NCBI GenBank assembly: GCA_017474385.1
Contig: JAFVHU010000152.1
Coordinates: 1-64,000, forward strand
Origin: Afipia sp.
Lineage (GTDB): Bacteria > Pseudomonadota > Alphaproteobacteria > Rhizobiales > Xanthobacteraceae
Direction of reading: 5' to 3'
DNA length: 64,000 nt
Position numbers and translations under genes: made by a program. The notes beneath the pieces were generated by a model, which saw only the letters and a list, made by a program, of their open reading frames with translations, made no database searches and was not told where the DNA came from. This document shows positions 25,398-34,496 of this stretch, in pieces (within the stretch, counting starts at the first letter, position 1; each line of letters begins with the position of its first letter).

Positions 25398-27011
25398 TTA
25401 CGCCTTCACCAGTGCGCGATAGTCGAGACGGCGGTGGAACCAGTACTGATAACCCGAGACATTCTTCTGCATCGCGACGTTGACGTATGGCTGATACAGC
25501 GGGATGCGCGGAATGTCGGCATAAGCGAGATCGACGAAACCCTTCACGTCCTTGTCGTAAGTCGCCGTGTCGCCGATCGCGGCCGCATCGACTGCGCTGT
25601 TGATGTACTTATCCATCTCCGGCGACTTGTAGCTCATCGTGTTGAAGATCGAATTCTTGCCGCTGTAGCACCAGATGAAGAAGTACTCGGGATAATCGAG
25701 CCAGCCGGAAAACACGTTGGTGTAAAGCGGAAGCGTCTTCTTATTCAGTTCCGTGCGCCAGTTCGCGCCGGGGATCTTGTTGATGGTGGTCTTGATGCCA
25801 ATCTGGCCGAGGCTTTCCTGCACCAAAATGCACAGTGGCTCGTTGACGCCGGCAAACCCGAGATCGAACGACAGCGTGGTCTCAAAGCCATTGGGATAAC
25901 CTGCCTCTGCGAGAAGCGCCTTGGCTTTTGCGATGTCCGTGTTGAACTTGTGCGGCTGCGGCCAAGCCACCTCCGTTCCGCCGGTGCCGCCGAACATCGG
26001 CTTGGCGAGGCCGAACAGCACCGCATCCATGATTTTCTGGTAAGGCAACGCATAAGCGACGGCCTGGCGTACCTTCGGATTGTCGAACGGCGGCTGTGTG
26101 ACGTTCATGCCGATGTACTGGACGCCATTGGAATACGGCGTCGAGACAATGTTGAGCTTGCCGGAATCCTTCAGCTCGACGAAGTCCTTGTTGGGCAGAT
26201 CGTAGGAGATATCGGCATCGCCGCGTTCCAGCAGCGCCCGCCGGTTGCCGGACTGCGGCACCATGCGCCAGATGACGCGTTTGATCTTCGGCATGGGGCC
26301 GCCGGCCCAGTTCTCGTTCCGCTCCATCACCACTTCGGTGCCGGCGGTCCAGCTCTTCACCTGATAGGCGCCGGAGCCCGCGGTATTCTGCTTGGTGTAT
26401 TCGAGACCCCAAGGGTCCTTCTCGGTCGCGCTTTTCTTCACCAGTTCCGAATTCACGATACAGGGAACGATCACGGCGAGATCGGGAATCGTGAGACGAT
26501 CCTTCTTGGCGAAATCCACGCGTACGGTGTTGTCGTCAACGATGACGAATTGCTCCGGCTTGGTGAGCGAACCCGCGCTCATCTGGAAAGTCGGGAAGCC
26601 ACCGACGCTGACGGCACGGTCGAGCGACCATTTCACATCCTTCGCCGTCACCGGTGCGCCGTCGTGAAACGTCGCCTTCTTCTTCAGTTTGAATGTCACC
26701 GACATATCGCCGACATTCATGTCCTCGGCCAGTTCGGGCTTGAACTTGTCGCGGTCGTAATACGGAACGCCGTTGGCGCCGGTTTTCATTTCGTGGGTGA
26801 TGAGGCGGTCGTAGCAATTCCAGGACACCTCATATCCGGGCACGTTCGTGCCGACGCCATGAATATCCAGATTGTTGGGTCCACTTTCGGAAACGATCAG
26901 CAGCGTTTCAGACCGCGCGTCCGCCTTGGCAGCCGACCAGATCGCCGGCCCTGGTAGCGCCGCACCTGCCGCGGCCCCGGTGACCGTCTTCAGAAAATCG
27001 CGACGCTTCAT
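25398..27011 (-). CDS. Tat-exported substrate-binding protein, family 5 (dipeptide type)
   Basis: The 537-residue precursor starts MKRRDFLKTVTGAAAGAAL, a twin-arginine signal with the RRDFLK motif, so it is exported folded. The mature protein is an SBP_bac_5 fold: VPYYDRDKFKPELAEDMNVG, FKLKKKATFHDGAPVTAKDVKWSLDR, GTGAYQVKS-like region and DNPKVRQAVAYALP. The ATG at 27011 has GGAG eight bases upstream; the frame extends 15 codons further up but those codons lack a ribosome site. It heads the operon with the amidase, so the ligand is presumably an amide, ureide or similar small molecule that AtzE then splits. Confidence 0.92.
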   Translation of the reverse strand: MKRRDFLKTVTGAAAGAALPGPAIWSAAKADARSETLLIVSESGPNNLDIHGVGTNVPGYEVSWNCYDRLITHEMKTGANGVPYYDRDKFKPELAEDMNVGDMSVTFKLKKKATFHDGAPVTAKDVKWSLDRAVSVGGFPTFQMSAGSLTKPEQFVIVDDNTVRVDFAKKDRLTIPDLAVIVPCIVNSELVKKSATEKDPWGLEYTKQNTAGSGAYQVKSWTAGTEVVMERNENWAGGPMPKIKRVIWRMVPQSGNRRALLERGDADISYDLPNKDFVELKDSGKLNIVSTPYSNGVQYIGMNVTQPPFDNPKVRQAVAYALPYQKIMDAVLFGLAKPMFGGTGGTEVAWPQPHKFNTDIAKAKALLAEAGYPNGFETTLSFDLGFAGVNEPLCILVQESLGQIGIKTTINKIPGANWRTELNKKTLPLYTNVFSGWLDYPEYFFIWCYSGKNSIFNTMSYKSPEMDKYINSAVDAAAIGDTATYDKDVKGFVDLAYADIPRIPLYQPYVNVAMQKNVSGYQYWFHRRLDYRALVKA

Positions 27012-27096
27012 GATGTTCTCCAACGCGTTGAGATTTCGCTGGAGACGACTTCGCAAGCTTCATGCCAGATCTTAAGTAGGTATTAAAATGTGGCTA

Positions 27097-27135
27097 AGCT
27101 TCTGAACTAAAACTAGATTTTAAAATCGAGAAGCT
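27097..27135 (-). promoter_or_regulatory. AT-rich palindrome nested in a longer inverted repeat before the Dpp-Atz operon
   Basis: AGCTTCT (27097-27103) and AGAAGCT (27129-27135) are perfect arms around a 25-base loop that contains the 12-bp palindrome GATTTTAAAATC (27116-27127). It lies about 85 bases upstream of the binding-protein start and 115 bases after the HxlR stop. It may be an operator of the Dpp-Atz operon or the end structure of the HxlR transcript. No T tract follows, which favours the operator reading. Confidence 0.35.
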
Positions 27136-27249
27136 CAGCTGGCTATTTGCAACGCAATCGGATTGCATACAAAGATGGTGATATGCATCATTTTTGTGCT
27201 CATCTGCGCAATGCACAGATTTTGCCCGCGCTATCGACGCGGTGCGAAC

Positions 27250-27741
27250 CTAGCTGCGTAGATACGTCAAACGCCACCGGACAAGATCATCCGCGCCAGG
27301 GCCTGCTTGCGGCTCCAAGTCGTTCAACCGGACGGGTTCGCCCGTGTCCTGATCGACCATCGCAAGCTTCACGGCACCACCGGTCTTTCGATTGGTGAAC
27401 TTGAGCGGCGGTCCAGCCGTTCCAGACACCGCCCACTTGTCCCCCACCTGAACGAGCGCCTGCGTCAACAGGATCGTGTCCCTGCCCTTTCGAGTCAGAA
27501 CGTACTCGTAGCGTTCGGGATTCACCTGATAGCGCCGCCGCTCAATCAGCTCATTCTCTTCAAGATGCTTGAGCCGGTCGGACAGCGTCGCGTTGGTCAC
27601 GCCGGTCGAGCGGCGCAGATCTTCGTATTTGCTCAACCCAAATGACAGGTCCCGCAAGATCAGCACAGCCCATCGATCGCCGATCGCGGCCAATACGCCG
27701 GCGATCGAACACGCCATCCCCTCAAAGCCTTTTGACCGCAT
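27250..27741 (-). CDS. HxlR-family transcriptional regulator
   Basis: The 163-residue protein has the HxlR core: CSIAGVLAAIGDRWAVLILRDLSFG, then YEDLRRSTGVTNATLSDRLKHLEENELIERRRY and YVLTRKGRD, a winged helix with the single Cys near the N-terminus (C11) seen in many redox or electrophile sensors of this family. An extra 60-residue C-terminal part binds an unknown signal. AGGAGG lies upstream of the ATG. It is divergent from the uncharacterised gene at 27865, and an inverted repeat lies between them. Confidence 0.88.
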   Translation of the reverse strand: MRSKGFEGMACSIAGVLAAIGDRWAVLILRDLSFGLSKYEDLRRSTGVTNATLSDRLKHLEENELIERRRYQVNPERYEYVLTRKGRDTILLTQALVQVGDKWAVSGTAGPPLKFTNRKTGGAVKLAMVDQDTGEPVRLNDLEPQAGPGADDLVRWRLTYLRS

Positions 27742-27758
27742 AAAGTACTTGCCTCCTA

Positions 27759-27780
27759 TTAACTCTTATCACTAGAGTAA
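27759..27780. promoter_or_regulatory. Inverted repeat operator candidate of the HxlR gene
   Basis: TTAACTCT (27759-27766) and AGAGTAA (27774-27780) form an imperfect inverted repeat around TATCACT. It lies directly before the ribosome site of the HxlR gene and about 85 bases upstream of the divergent gene. HxlR regulators commonly bind such dyads of TTAC or TACT type, so self-control and control of the divergent gene are likely. Confidence 0.45.
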
Positions 27781-27864
27781 CTAGCCGTCCAGTCTTCTCA
27801 GGGCTGGAACGAAACGGCGCGAAATAACGACATCGCAAAAATCAGCGGTTTAGGGACGGTGAAC

Positions 27865-28584
27865 ATGAGCGACCTTCGCGATCTTGTGATCGATGCACAC
27901 GGAGGCATCGATCGCTGGAATAAAGTGAAAGCCATCGATGGCGATATGTCCATCACCGGCCTTCTTTGGGCAAGAAAGGGCTGGCCCGACGCCCTGAAGG
28001 ACGTCCACGTCACCGTCGACACAAAGGCTCAATCGACCAGCTATCGCCGTTTCACAGACCCGAACAAACGCAGCGTCTATCTGCCAAACCATACAATCGT
28101 TGAAACCCTTGACGGGCAAGTGCTGGAGGAACGACGCAATCCGCGTTCCGCATTCGAAAGCCACAAGCCGGAAACACCATGGGACGCACTCCATCTCGCG
28201 TACTTCAGCGGCTACGCAATGTGGAATTATCTCTGCACGCCCTTCATGTTCGCGTTGCCGGGGTTCAAGACCGAAGAAATCGAACCGTGGGACGAGCAGG
28301 GCGAATGCCGCCGCCGGCTCAAGGTGACTTTCCCCGACACTATCGCCACCCACTGCCCCGAACAGATCTTTCATATCAATGTTGATGGTCTGGTCTGCCG
28401 CCTGGACTACGGCGCAGTTGTCACAGGCAACATTCCCACAGCTCACTATGTCGAGGACTACAAGACGTTCGACGGCATCAAGATCGCAACCAAACGGCGC
28501 GCGCTTCGCCGCAATCCAGATGGCACCGCGGTGCCTGCACCCGTCGCCGTCAACATCGAGATAGCAAACATCAGCTTCTCCTGA
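27865..28584 (+). CDS. Uncharacterised protein of 239 residues upstream of the Cox-like operon
   Basis: I do not recognise a named family. The protein starts MSDLRDLVIDAHGGIDRWNKVKAI, has no signal peptide or membrane helix, and is rich in predicted beta strands with repeated charged turns (TSYRRFTDPNKRSVYLPNHTIVET, AHYVEDYKTFDGIKIATKRRAL). That alternation recalls the LolA/LppX-type half-barrel of soluble lipid- or hydrophobe-binding proteins, but this is a weak impression. I chose the ATG at 27865, with AGGGACGG upstream; a GTG two codons earlier is possible. It lies 66 bases before the [2Fe-2S] subunit gene on the same strand and probably shares its transcript. Confidence 0.7.
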   Translation: MSDLRDLVIDAHGGIDRWNKVKAIDGDMSITGLLWARKGWPDALKDVHVTVDTKAQSTSYRRFTDPNKRSVYLPNHTIVETLDGQVLEERRNPRSAFESHKPETPWDALHLAYFSGYAMWNYLCTPFMFALPGFKTEEIEPWDEQGECRRRLKVTFPDTIATHCPEQIFHINVDGLVCRLDYGAVVTGNIPTAHYVEDYKTFDGIKIATKRRALRRNPDGTAVPAPVAVNIEIANISFS

Positions 28585-28650
28585 GGCAGTTGTCGTATCC
28601 GCAAATCAAGCAGCCGTTGAAGACGGCAACAACGTATATCGGAGGAACAA

Positions 28651-29148
28651 GTGGTCGATACCGATGAAAAACGTCACGTGGTGACAGTGACCGTTAACGG
28701 CATACGCCAGACCGCTTCAGTGGAAGCGCGCAAGCTGCTGGTCCATTTGCTCCGGGACGATTTGAATCTGACCGGTACGCATGTCGGTTGCGATACCTCG
28801 CAGTGCGGCGCATGCACTGTCGATATCGACGGACAGGCGGTCAAATCCTGCACGGTGCTCGCTGTCATGGCCGATGGATCATCCATCACGACGATCGAGG
28901 GTCTAGCGCCGGCGGGCGGCGCGCTTCATCCAATTCAGGCAGCGTTCCACGAGCATCATGCTTTGCAGTGCGGTTTCTGCACGCCGGGAATGATCATGAG
29001 CGTCCGCCAGTTGCTCAAGCAGCATCCGAATCCCACCGAAGACGAAATCCGCCACAACCTCACCGGCAACATCTGCCGTTGCACCGGCTACCACAACATC
29101 GTGCGCGCGGTTGAATCGCTCGCAGCGAGGGCACATGGTCATGACTGA
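28651..29148 (+). CDS. Molybdenum hydroxylase small subunit, CoxS-like [2Fe-2S] protein
   Basis: The 165-residue subunit carries C-x4-C-x2-C...C ([19 protein letters not shown]) and C-x2-C...C-x-C ([23 protein letters not shown]), so it holds two [2Fe-2S] clusters. It starts at GTG with GGAGG seven bases upstream; no ATG is available at that end. It hands electrons from the large subunit to the FAD subunit. The stop codon lies inside the start region of the large-subunit gene, so the genes are coupled. The gene order S-L-M differs from the M-S-L order of the classical carbon monoxide dehydrogenase operon. Confidence 0.93.
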   Translation: MVDTDEKRHVVTVTVNGIRQTASVEARKLLVHLLRDDLNLTGTHVGCDTSQCGACTVDIDGQAVKSCTVLAVMADGSSITTIEGLAPAGGALHPIQAAFHEHHALQCGFCTPGMIMSVRQLLKQHPNPTEDEIRHNLTGNICRCTGYHNIVRAVESLAARAHGHD

Positions 29149-31513
29149 AGCAGCCACCATCAAGTATATGGGTCAACCGTTGCGGCGGCGCGAAGACTTC
29201 AAGTTCATCACAGGCAAGGGGCACTACACGGACGACATGAAATCGCCGGGCATGCTTCATATGGCGGTTCTGCGGTCGCCGCATGCCCACGCCATCATCA
29301 AGCACGTCGATCTGTCCGCGGCTCAGAGCGCGCCAGGCGTTCACCTTGCTTTGTCCGGTGCTGACTTCGTCGGCAAGATAGGTTCGATAGAACCCAACTG
29401 GGTCATCCCCGGAACCAAGGTCCCGGACCGACCGGTGGTGGCGGTGAATCGTGTCCGCTTCGTTGGCGAATGCGTTGCGGTCGTCGTCGCCGAGACGCAG
29501 GCTTTGGCTCACGATGCCATCGGACTAATCGAAGTCGATTACGAGACGCTGCCCGCCGTCGTCGATGAGGAGGCAGCAATCCGCGAAGGTGCGCCACAAC
29601 TTCACGACAATGTGCCGAAGAACATTACGACGCTCTACAAGATCGGTGGCGGCGACTACAAGAAGGCCGCCAGCGAAGCGGACCATGTCATCAAGCTTCG
29701 CGTCGTCAACAACCGGCTGATTCCGACCTGCATGGAGACGCGCTCCATCCTTGCCGAGCCGAATGTTGACGGCACACTGACCGTCAACATCCAGAGTCAG
29801 GTTCCTCACATGCATCGGCGCTGGATTGCCGAGACGGTCGGTATTCCCGAACACCAGCTCCGGATCGTCGCACCCGACATTGGCGGTGGATTTGGTGCAA
29901 AGATGCATCTTTATCCCGAGGAACTGCTCTGCCCTTATCTCGCCCGCCAGCTTGGCGTGCCGGTTAAATGGTGGGAATCCCGCTCGGAGAGCCATCAATC
30001 CACCAGCCATGGCCGGGCTCATACTGAGACCATCGAAGTTGCATTCCGCAACGATGGAAAGATTCTCGGAATGAGAGTTGAAACACTCGGCAACGTCGGG
30101 GCCTATCTGTCGAACATGGCGTCCGGCGGACCGACGGTGAACACCGTCAACTTCGGAACCGGGACCTACAAAATCGACAACTACGAGGCATTCTCAAGAG
30201 TAGTTGTAACCAACACCGTTCCGGTCGATGCCTACCGCGGATATGGCCGTCCCGAAGGCGGATACATCGCGGAGCGTGCCATCGACGCGGTCGCTCGCCA
30301 TCTCAAGCTCGATCAGGTCGAGGTGCGCCGGCGGAATTTCATTCAGCGTGCCGACTTCCCGCACCGCCCCTATAACGGTCCGGCAGTGATCTACGACAGT
30401 GGCAACTACGAAGGCTTGCTGGCAAAAGCTCTGGAGGCATTCAAATACGACGAACGGATCGCCGAACGCGATCAGTTACGCAGTCAAGGCCGTTACCGCG
30501 GCATCGGTGTCGCCGCCTATACCCATATGTGCGGCATGGCGCCATCTCGTCGTTTGTCGTTGATGGGATTCAATCGCGGAGGCTGGGAAAGCGCCCGAGT
30601 GAGCATCGACTCGAGCGGCCGCGCGACGATCTTTTCCGGCTCCATGAGCCAGGGGCACGGTCACAACACATCACTGGCCCAGATCGCGGCCGACGTTCTT
30701 CAGATCCCGATCGAGAACATCGACATCGTGCAGGGCGATACGCGGCAGGTTCAGGCCGGCCACGGCACTTTCAACTCACGCTCTATGGCAGTCGGCGGGT
30801 CGAGCGTTCACGTTACATCGCAACGGATCGTGGCGAAGGCCAAGAAGATCGCAGCAAGCATGCTGGAGGTGGACGAAAAGGACGTTTCATATCGGGCTGG
30901 ACAATTCAGCGTGCCTGGTACGGACATCGCACCATTGACCTTCGGCAAGGTCGCCCGTATGGCCTATGTCGGACATAAGCTACCCGACGGCATGGAGCCC
31001 GGTCTCGACGAAACGATGTTCTACGACCCGACGGGCATGGGTTCGCCTTCCGGCATCCATATGGCCTATATCGAAGTCGATCCTGAAACCGGCATTGTCG
31101 ATATTCTCGACTACGTGGCGGTGGACGATGTCGGCACGATCATCAATCCCCTGCTCGCCGCCGGACAAATTCATGGCGGCGTCGTGCAGGGCATCGCTCA
31201 GGCTCTTTATGAAGAGGTCAGCTACGATCCCGATACAGGGCAATTGATGACCGGCTCATTGCTGGACTACGCAGTTCCGCGCGCGGAGCATGTTCCCAAC
31301 ATACGATCGTCGTTTCAGGAGACGCCGTCTCCCACCAATCCGATCGGCGTCAAAGGTATTGGCGAAAGCGGATCTATCGCGGCTCCGCCCTGCATGGTTC
31401 ACGCTGTGCTCGACGCACTGTCGCCGTTCGGAATCCTGCATTTGGACATGCCGATGACGCCGCCGCGCGTTTGGTCCGCGGTTCAAAGCGTACGTGCAGG
31501 AGTAAGCCAATGA
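29135..31513 (+). CDS. Molybdenum hydroxylase large subunit, form II CoxL-like
   Basis: The 792-residue protein is a xanthine-dehydrogenase-family molybdopterin subunit. It begins [29 protein letters not shown]-like sequence and includes [14 protein letters not shown], the active-site loop AYRGYGR (366-372), GQGHNTS-like cofactor stretches and the catalytic Glu in GIGESGS (E744). True aerobic carbon monoxide dehydrogenase has AYxCSFR in this loop, which is absent here, so the substrate is probably an aldehyde or a ring compound. The start could be 29135 (GAGG nearby) or 29141; both lie in the CoxS-like gene. It overlaps the FAD subunit as ATGA. Confidence 0.9.
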   Translation: MVMTEAATIKYMGQPLRRREDFKFITGKGHYTDDMKSPGMLHMAVLRSPHAHAIIKHVDLSAAQSAPGVHLALSGADFVGKIGSIEPNWVIPGTKVPDRPVVAVNRVRFVGECVAVVVAETQALAHDAIGLIEVDYETLPAVVDEEAAIREGAPQLHDNVPKNITTLYKIGGGDYKKAASEADHVIKLRVVNNRLIPTCMETRSILAEPNVDGTLTVNIQSQVPHMHRRWIAETVGIPEHQLRIVAPDIGGGFGAKMHLYPEELLCPYLARQLGVPVKWWESRSESHQSTSHGRAHTETIEVAFRNDGKILGMRVETLGNVGAYLSNMASGGPTVNTVNFGTGTYKIDNYEAFSRVVVTNTVPVDAYRGYGRPEGGYIAERAIDAVARHLKLDQVEVRRRNFIQRADFPHRPYNGPAVIYDSGNYEGLLAKALEAFKYDERIAERDQLRSQGRYRGIGVAAYTHMCGMAPSRRLSLMGFNRGGWESARVSIDSSGRATIFSGSMSQGHGHNTSLAQIAADVLQIPIENIDIVQGDTRQVQAGHGTFNSRSMAVGGSSVHVTSQRIVAKAKKIAASMLEVDEKDVSYRAGQFSVPGTDIAPLTFGKVARMAYVGHKLPDGMEPGLDETMFYDPTGMGSPSGIHMAYIEVDPETGIVDILDYVAVDDVGTIINPLLAAGQIHGGVVQGIAQALYEEVSYDPDTGQLMTGSLLDYAVPRAEHVPNIRSSFQETPSPTNPIGVKGIGESGSIAAPPCMVHAVLDALSPFGILHLDMPMTPPRVWSAVQSVRAGVSQ

Positions 31514-32367
31514 TCCCGGCATCATTCGAGTACGTTCGGGCGACTTCGCTCTCCGAGGTAATCGGCCTGTTGCAGAAAGATCCCGACAACACCAAGCTCG
31601 TGGCCGGTGGCCATACGCTGATCCCGACATTAAAGCTGCGGCTGGCGTCGCCTGCGTTGCTAATCGATATCGGCGGCATAGGAGAACTGAAGGGGATCGA
31701 GATTGGCGACCGGATCAGGATCGGCGCGCTGACAAAGCATGCTGAACTCCTCGCGTCCAAGGAGCTACACGATATGCTGCCGATCTTCCATCAGGCCGCG
31801 GACATCATCGCCGATCCCCAGGTGCGCAATCGCGGCACCATCGGCGGCTCGCTGGCCAACGCGGATCCGGCGGCCGACTGGCCAGCCGTCATTATCGCGC
31901 TGAAGGCTGAACTGGAGATAGCAGGTCCCAGCGGCTCCCGGCGCATCGGGGCAACGGACTTCTTCGTTGATATTTTCACGACCGCGCTGGAAATCGACGA
32001 AGTCCTTGTCGCGATCCATATTCCCCGCCCTGATGCGGGGACTCAGTTCAGGTACCGCAAGATCCGGCACCCCGCGAGTGGCTATGCCGTTGTCGGCGTA
32101 GCTGTCGGGGCATCCATGAAGGATGGCGTCGTCTCGAATGTCACCATCGGGATCACAGGCGCCGCCGGTCATGCTTTTGCGGCCGACGCGGCAACCGATT
32201 ATCTGATCGGAAAATCCCTCGGCCGCGAGACCATCGAACGAGCCGCACGGCTCGCGAGCGAGCAAGCCCCATGCCTGTCCGATCACTATGCTTCTGCGGA
32301 ATATCGCCAACACCTCATCAGGACGGAGGTCGCGAGAGCGCTGGCGTCGCTGGTCGGGGCCACATGA
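31510..32367 (+). CDS. Molybdenum hydroxylase FAD-binding subunit, CoxM-like
   Basis: The 285-residue flavoprotein has the two FAD motifs of the family: AGGHT (residues 32-36) and TIGGSLANADPAAD (from 110). It takes electrons from the [2Fe-2S] subunit and passes them on, so this enzyme does not rely on fused haems as NicB does. The start overlaps the large-subunit stop (ATGA). It ends 42 bases before the convergent HxlR gene. With the preceding two genes it makes a complete three-subunit enzyme; no maturation genes (CoxD/E/F or XdhC types) are seen nearby. Confidence 0.93.
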   Translation: MIPASFEYVRATSLSEVIGLLQKDPDNTKLVAGGHTLIPTLKLRLASPALLIDIGGIGELKGIEIGDRIRIGALTKHAELLASKELHDMLPIFHQAADIIADPQVRNRGTIGGSLANADPAADWPAVIIALKAELEIAGPSGSRRIGATDFFVDIFTTALEIDEVLVAIHIPRPDAGTQFRYRKIRHPASGYAVVGVAVGASMKDGVVSNVTIGITGAAGHAFAADAATDYLIGKSLGRETIERAARLASEQAPCLSDHYASAEYRQHLIRTEVARALASLVGAT

Positions 32368-32408
32368 TCGCAGATGTGGGCGACCCGCAGCCCGATCGCA
32401 CGGGCGAT

Positions 32409-32963
32409 CTATTTGGTCTTCCGTCTCGAAGATAGGGCACGGGGCTTTGCGCCCGCCTTGTCCCGGCCAGCGTCGGACCCGCCAAATCTCTTCCGGTTAA
32501 ACGGGACGGCTCCAGCGCCGGCGACAATCTCGATATCTTCAAGACGGAGCGGTTTGCCGCGCGCGGTCAGCAATTTGGGATACAGGACCTCCTGCCCGCT
32601 GGACCGGTCATGGAAAACGACCTGCGGCCCGGCAGGCTCAGCCAGCCAGTCGTCACCCCACTTTTTGAGCGCCAGATACGTCGGGAAGAAATCCCGACCT
32701 TTTTCCGTCAATACATACTCATACCGGCCGGCATGTTCAGGCAGAGGAACACGGGTCATGATCCCTGCATCAACGAGTTTCTTCAGGCGGGTACTGAGAA
32801 TATTCGGGGCTATTCCGACGTAGTACTGGAATTCATCGAAGCGTTTGACGCCGTAATAGGCCTCGCGCAGCAGCAGGATCGACCACCTGTCCCCCACAGC
32901 TTCCATGGCGCGAGCCACCGAGCATTCCTTGTTGGCAATACGGCTTCGCTTCACATCGGCCAT
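32409..32963 (-). CDS. HxlR-family transcriptional regulator
   Basis: The 184-residue protein has the core CSVARAMEAVGDRWSILLLREAYYG, the recognition part APNILSTRLKKLVDAGIMTRV, and EYVLTEKGRDFFP, which define HxlR. C14 is the conserved N-terminal cysteine. The C-terminal 75 residues are a longer sensor part and end with a basic tail (ALSSRRKTK). It points away from the CoA-transferase gene block and converges on the CoxM-like gene. Two palindromes of ACTTGC type in the neighbouring catabolic block and one close to its own start are likely binding sites. Confidence 0.87.
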   Translation of the reverse strand: MADVKRSRIANKECSVARAMEAVGDRWSILLLREAYYGVKRFDEFQYYVGIAPNILSTRLKKLVDAGIMTRVPLPEHAGRYEYVLTEKGRDFFPTYLALKKWGDDWLAEPAGPQVVFHDRSSGQEVLYPKLLTARGKPLRLEDIEIVAGAGAVPFNRKRFGGSDAGRDKAGAKPRALSSRRKTK

Positions 32964-32971
32964 TGCAGTCT

Positions 32972-32984
32972 TTCAAACTTTGAA
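32972..32984 (-). promoter_or_regulatory. Palindrome next to the HxlR start codon
   Basis: TTCAAA-C-TTTGAA is a perfect 6-bp dyad with one central base. It begins nine bases upstream of the HxlR ATG, so a bound protein would cover the ribosome-site DNA and block transcription. Self-repression is the simple reading. Confidence 0.4.
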
Positions 32985-33054
32985 TCTTGCTGCCCACAAT
33001 ATCGGAGGCCGATGTTCGTCTGTCCAGCGCCCTTCCGCCCGCTTTTAGTAGGGT

Positions 33055-33085
33055 TTTTCAAACCTCCCTCGTCCTTTTCAAGCCT
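33055..33085. repeat. Direct repeat pair, 20-base spacing, upstream of HxlR gene
   Basis: TTTTCAAACCT (33055-33065) and TTTTCAAGCCT (33075-33085) match at 10 of 11 bases and start exactly 20 bases apart, close to two helical turns. The surrounding 269 bases between the HxlR gene and the CoA-transferase gene show no reading frame that I trust. The pair may be a binding site for an activator. Confidence 0.35.
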
Positions 33086-33232
33086 TCACTGTCCGTTCAA
33101 GGATCGGAGGCAGCATCTATAACCGTGCCGAATGGCTGCCACCGCTCGCATCTCGGCGTCCTCCGGACATAATTGTTCGTCTCAGCCGCGCGTGATGCGC
33201 CGCCGACGATCTCGACCCAGAAACGGGATTAA

Positions 33233-34495
33233 TCAGGCCGCCTGGCCAGATACCTTCGCTTTCACAGATGACTCCGCTTGCGACGCGCGAGGATGTGAAA
33301 CGAGCACACCGGCCTCTGCCAATCGTTTCAACTCTGCCTCGCTGACGCCGAGTTCGCTGAACACCGCATAGTTATGCTCGCCCTGGAAAGCAGGTGTTCC
33401 TATCGGCGTCAGTTCGTCACCGGAGAAGTGCCACGGCCGACCCGGTAGACGATATTCGCCGCCGCTACGATCCGACACATGCTGAACCGCACCCCAGTAT
33501 TCGCTCCACTCCGACTTGATGAGTTCCTTGGTCGAGCGAATCTCGCCCATCGCGATCTTGGCCTCATCGAACTGGGCGTCGAGCGTCGCCATGTCCGGGA
33601 ATGTCAGCATCCAGGACTGGATGATTTGATGCAGCGCGCCGAAATTCAGACGGCGAGCCGCTGCCGACGAGAAACGAGGATCGTCCATCAGATCTACACG
33701 GCGCATGGCGCGCAGCCATGACGGGAACGTGCGACTGCCAACAATGCTGGTCGCCACCGTAAAATGCTCGCCGTTCGGGCCGATGAAGAAGGAGCAGTCG
33801 GTAGCGCCGAGAATCGCCGGCTCCGCGCCGATGTCGTCATCGGACATATCGAGGTGGGCACGCTCGTTGATTGCCAGCAGCGTCGCTGCCATGGCCACAT
33901 CGATATACTGGCCCTTACCGTTCTTCTGACGGCTGTTGAGCGCGGCAAGAATGGCGATCACTGCTTGCAGGCCGGTATAGACGTCAGCATGCGACAGGCT
34001 ATCGGTGCGCGGCTCCGCGAGCACTTCGCCGTAATGGCGGACGCTGTTGTGCGTGAACCCCGCCTCGGCCTGCACCGTCGGCGCGTAGGCCATTCGGCTG
34101 CGCCACGGACCGCTCTGGCCGTATCCCGTGATGGACGCATAGATCAGCCGCGGATTGCGCTTGGACAACGTCTCATAATCGAGGCCGAAGAAGCCGAGCG
34201 TTCCCGCGCGGAAATTCTCCACCACGATGTCGGCCGTGTCGCACAGTTTCAGCGCCAGCTCGTAGGCGCCCGGTAGATTCAGATTGATGCTGACGTTGCG
34301 CTTGCCGGCATTCTGCTGCGCGTAATAGCCCGACATGCCGTCCGTCGATGGAAACGCGAAGCGCGACACATCCGGGCTCGGCGGTTCGATCTTGATGACC
34401 TCGGCCCCGAGGTCCTGCAATGTGCGCGCGCACAGCGGGCCTGCCAGTACGCGGGAAAAATCGACAATGCGAATTCCGCTGAGAGGACCGCTCAT
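33233..34495 (-). CDS. Class III CoA-transferase (CaiB/BaiF family)
   Basis: The 420-residue enzyme starts MSGPLSGIRIVDFSRVLAGPLCARTL and shows the family marks LGAEVIKIEPP, KRNVSINLN, ADIVVENFRAGTLGFFGLDYETL and the helical mid part with SHADVYTGLQAVIAIL. Such enzymes move CoA between carboxylic acids; the catalytic Asp is expected near the VNT/SHAD region. The ATG at 34495 lies one base after the enoyl-CoA hydratase stop. The long upstream extension in this frame lies inside the hydratase gene and is spurious. With that hydratase it would activate and process an organic acid, possibly glutarate from nicotinate breakdown, but nothing in the sequence fixes the acid. Confidence 0.9.
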   Translation of the reverse strand: MSGPLSGIRIVDFSRVLAGPLCARTLQDLGAEVIKIEPPSPDVSRFAFPSTDGMSGYYAQQNAGKRNVSINLNLPGAYELALKLCDTADIVVENFRAGTLGFFGLDYETLSKRNPRLIYASITGYGQSGPWRSRMAYAPTVQAEAGFTHNSVRHYGEVLAEPRTDSLSHADVYTGLQAVIAILAALNSRQKNGKGQYIDVAMAATLLAINERAHLDMSDDDIGAEPAILGATDCSFFIGPNGEHFTVATSIVGSRTFPSWLRAMRRVDLMDDPRFSSAAARRLNFGALHQIIQSWMLTFPDMATLDAQFDEAKIAMGEIRSTKELIKSEWSEYWGAVQHVSDRSGGEYRLPGRPWHFSGDELTPIGTPAFQGEHNYAVFSELGVSEAELKRLAEAGVLVSHPRASQAESSVKAKVSGQAA

Positions 34496-34496
34496 G

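Noticed and set aside
28651-32367. Reading the S-L-M operon as carbon monoxide dehydrogenase
   Set aside because: The large subunit lacks the AYxCSFR loop required for the Cu-Mo site, and no CO-specific maturation genes are nearby.
32390-32405. GCCCG-ATCGCA-CGGGC stem between the convergent CoxM-like and HxlR genes
   Set aside because: The stem has only five pairs and is followed by no T tract. It is too weak to call a terminator.
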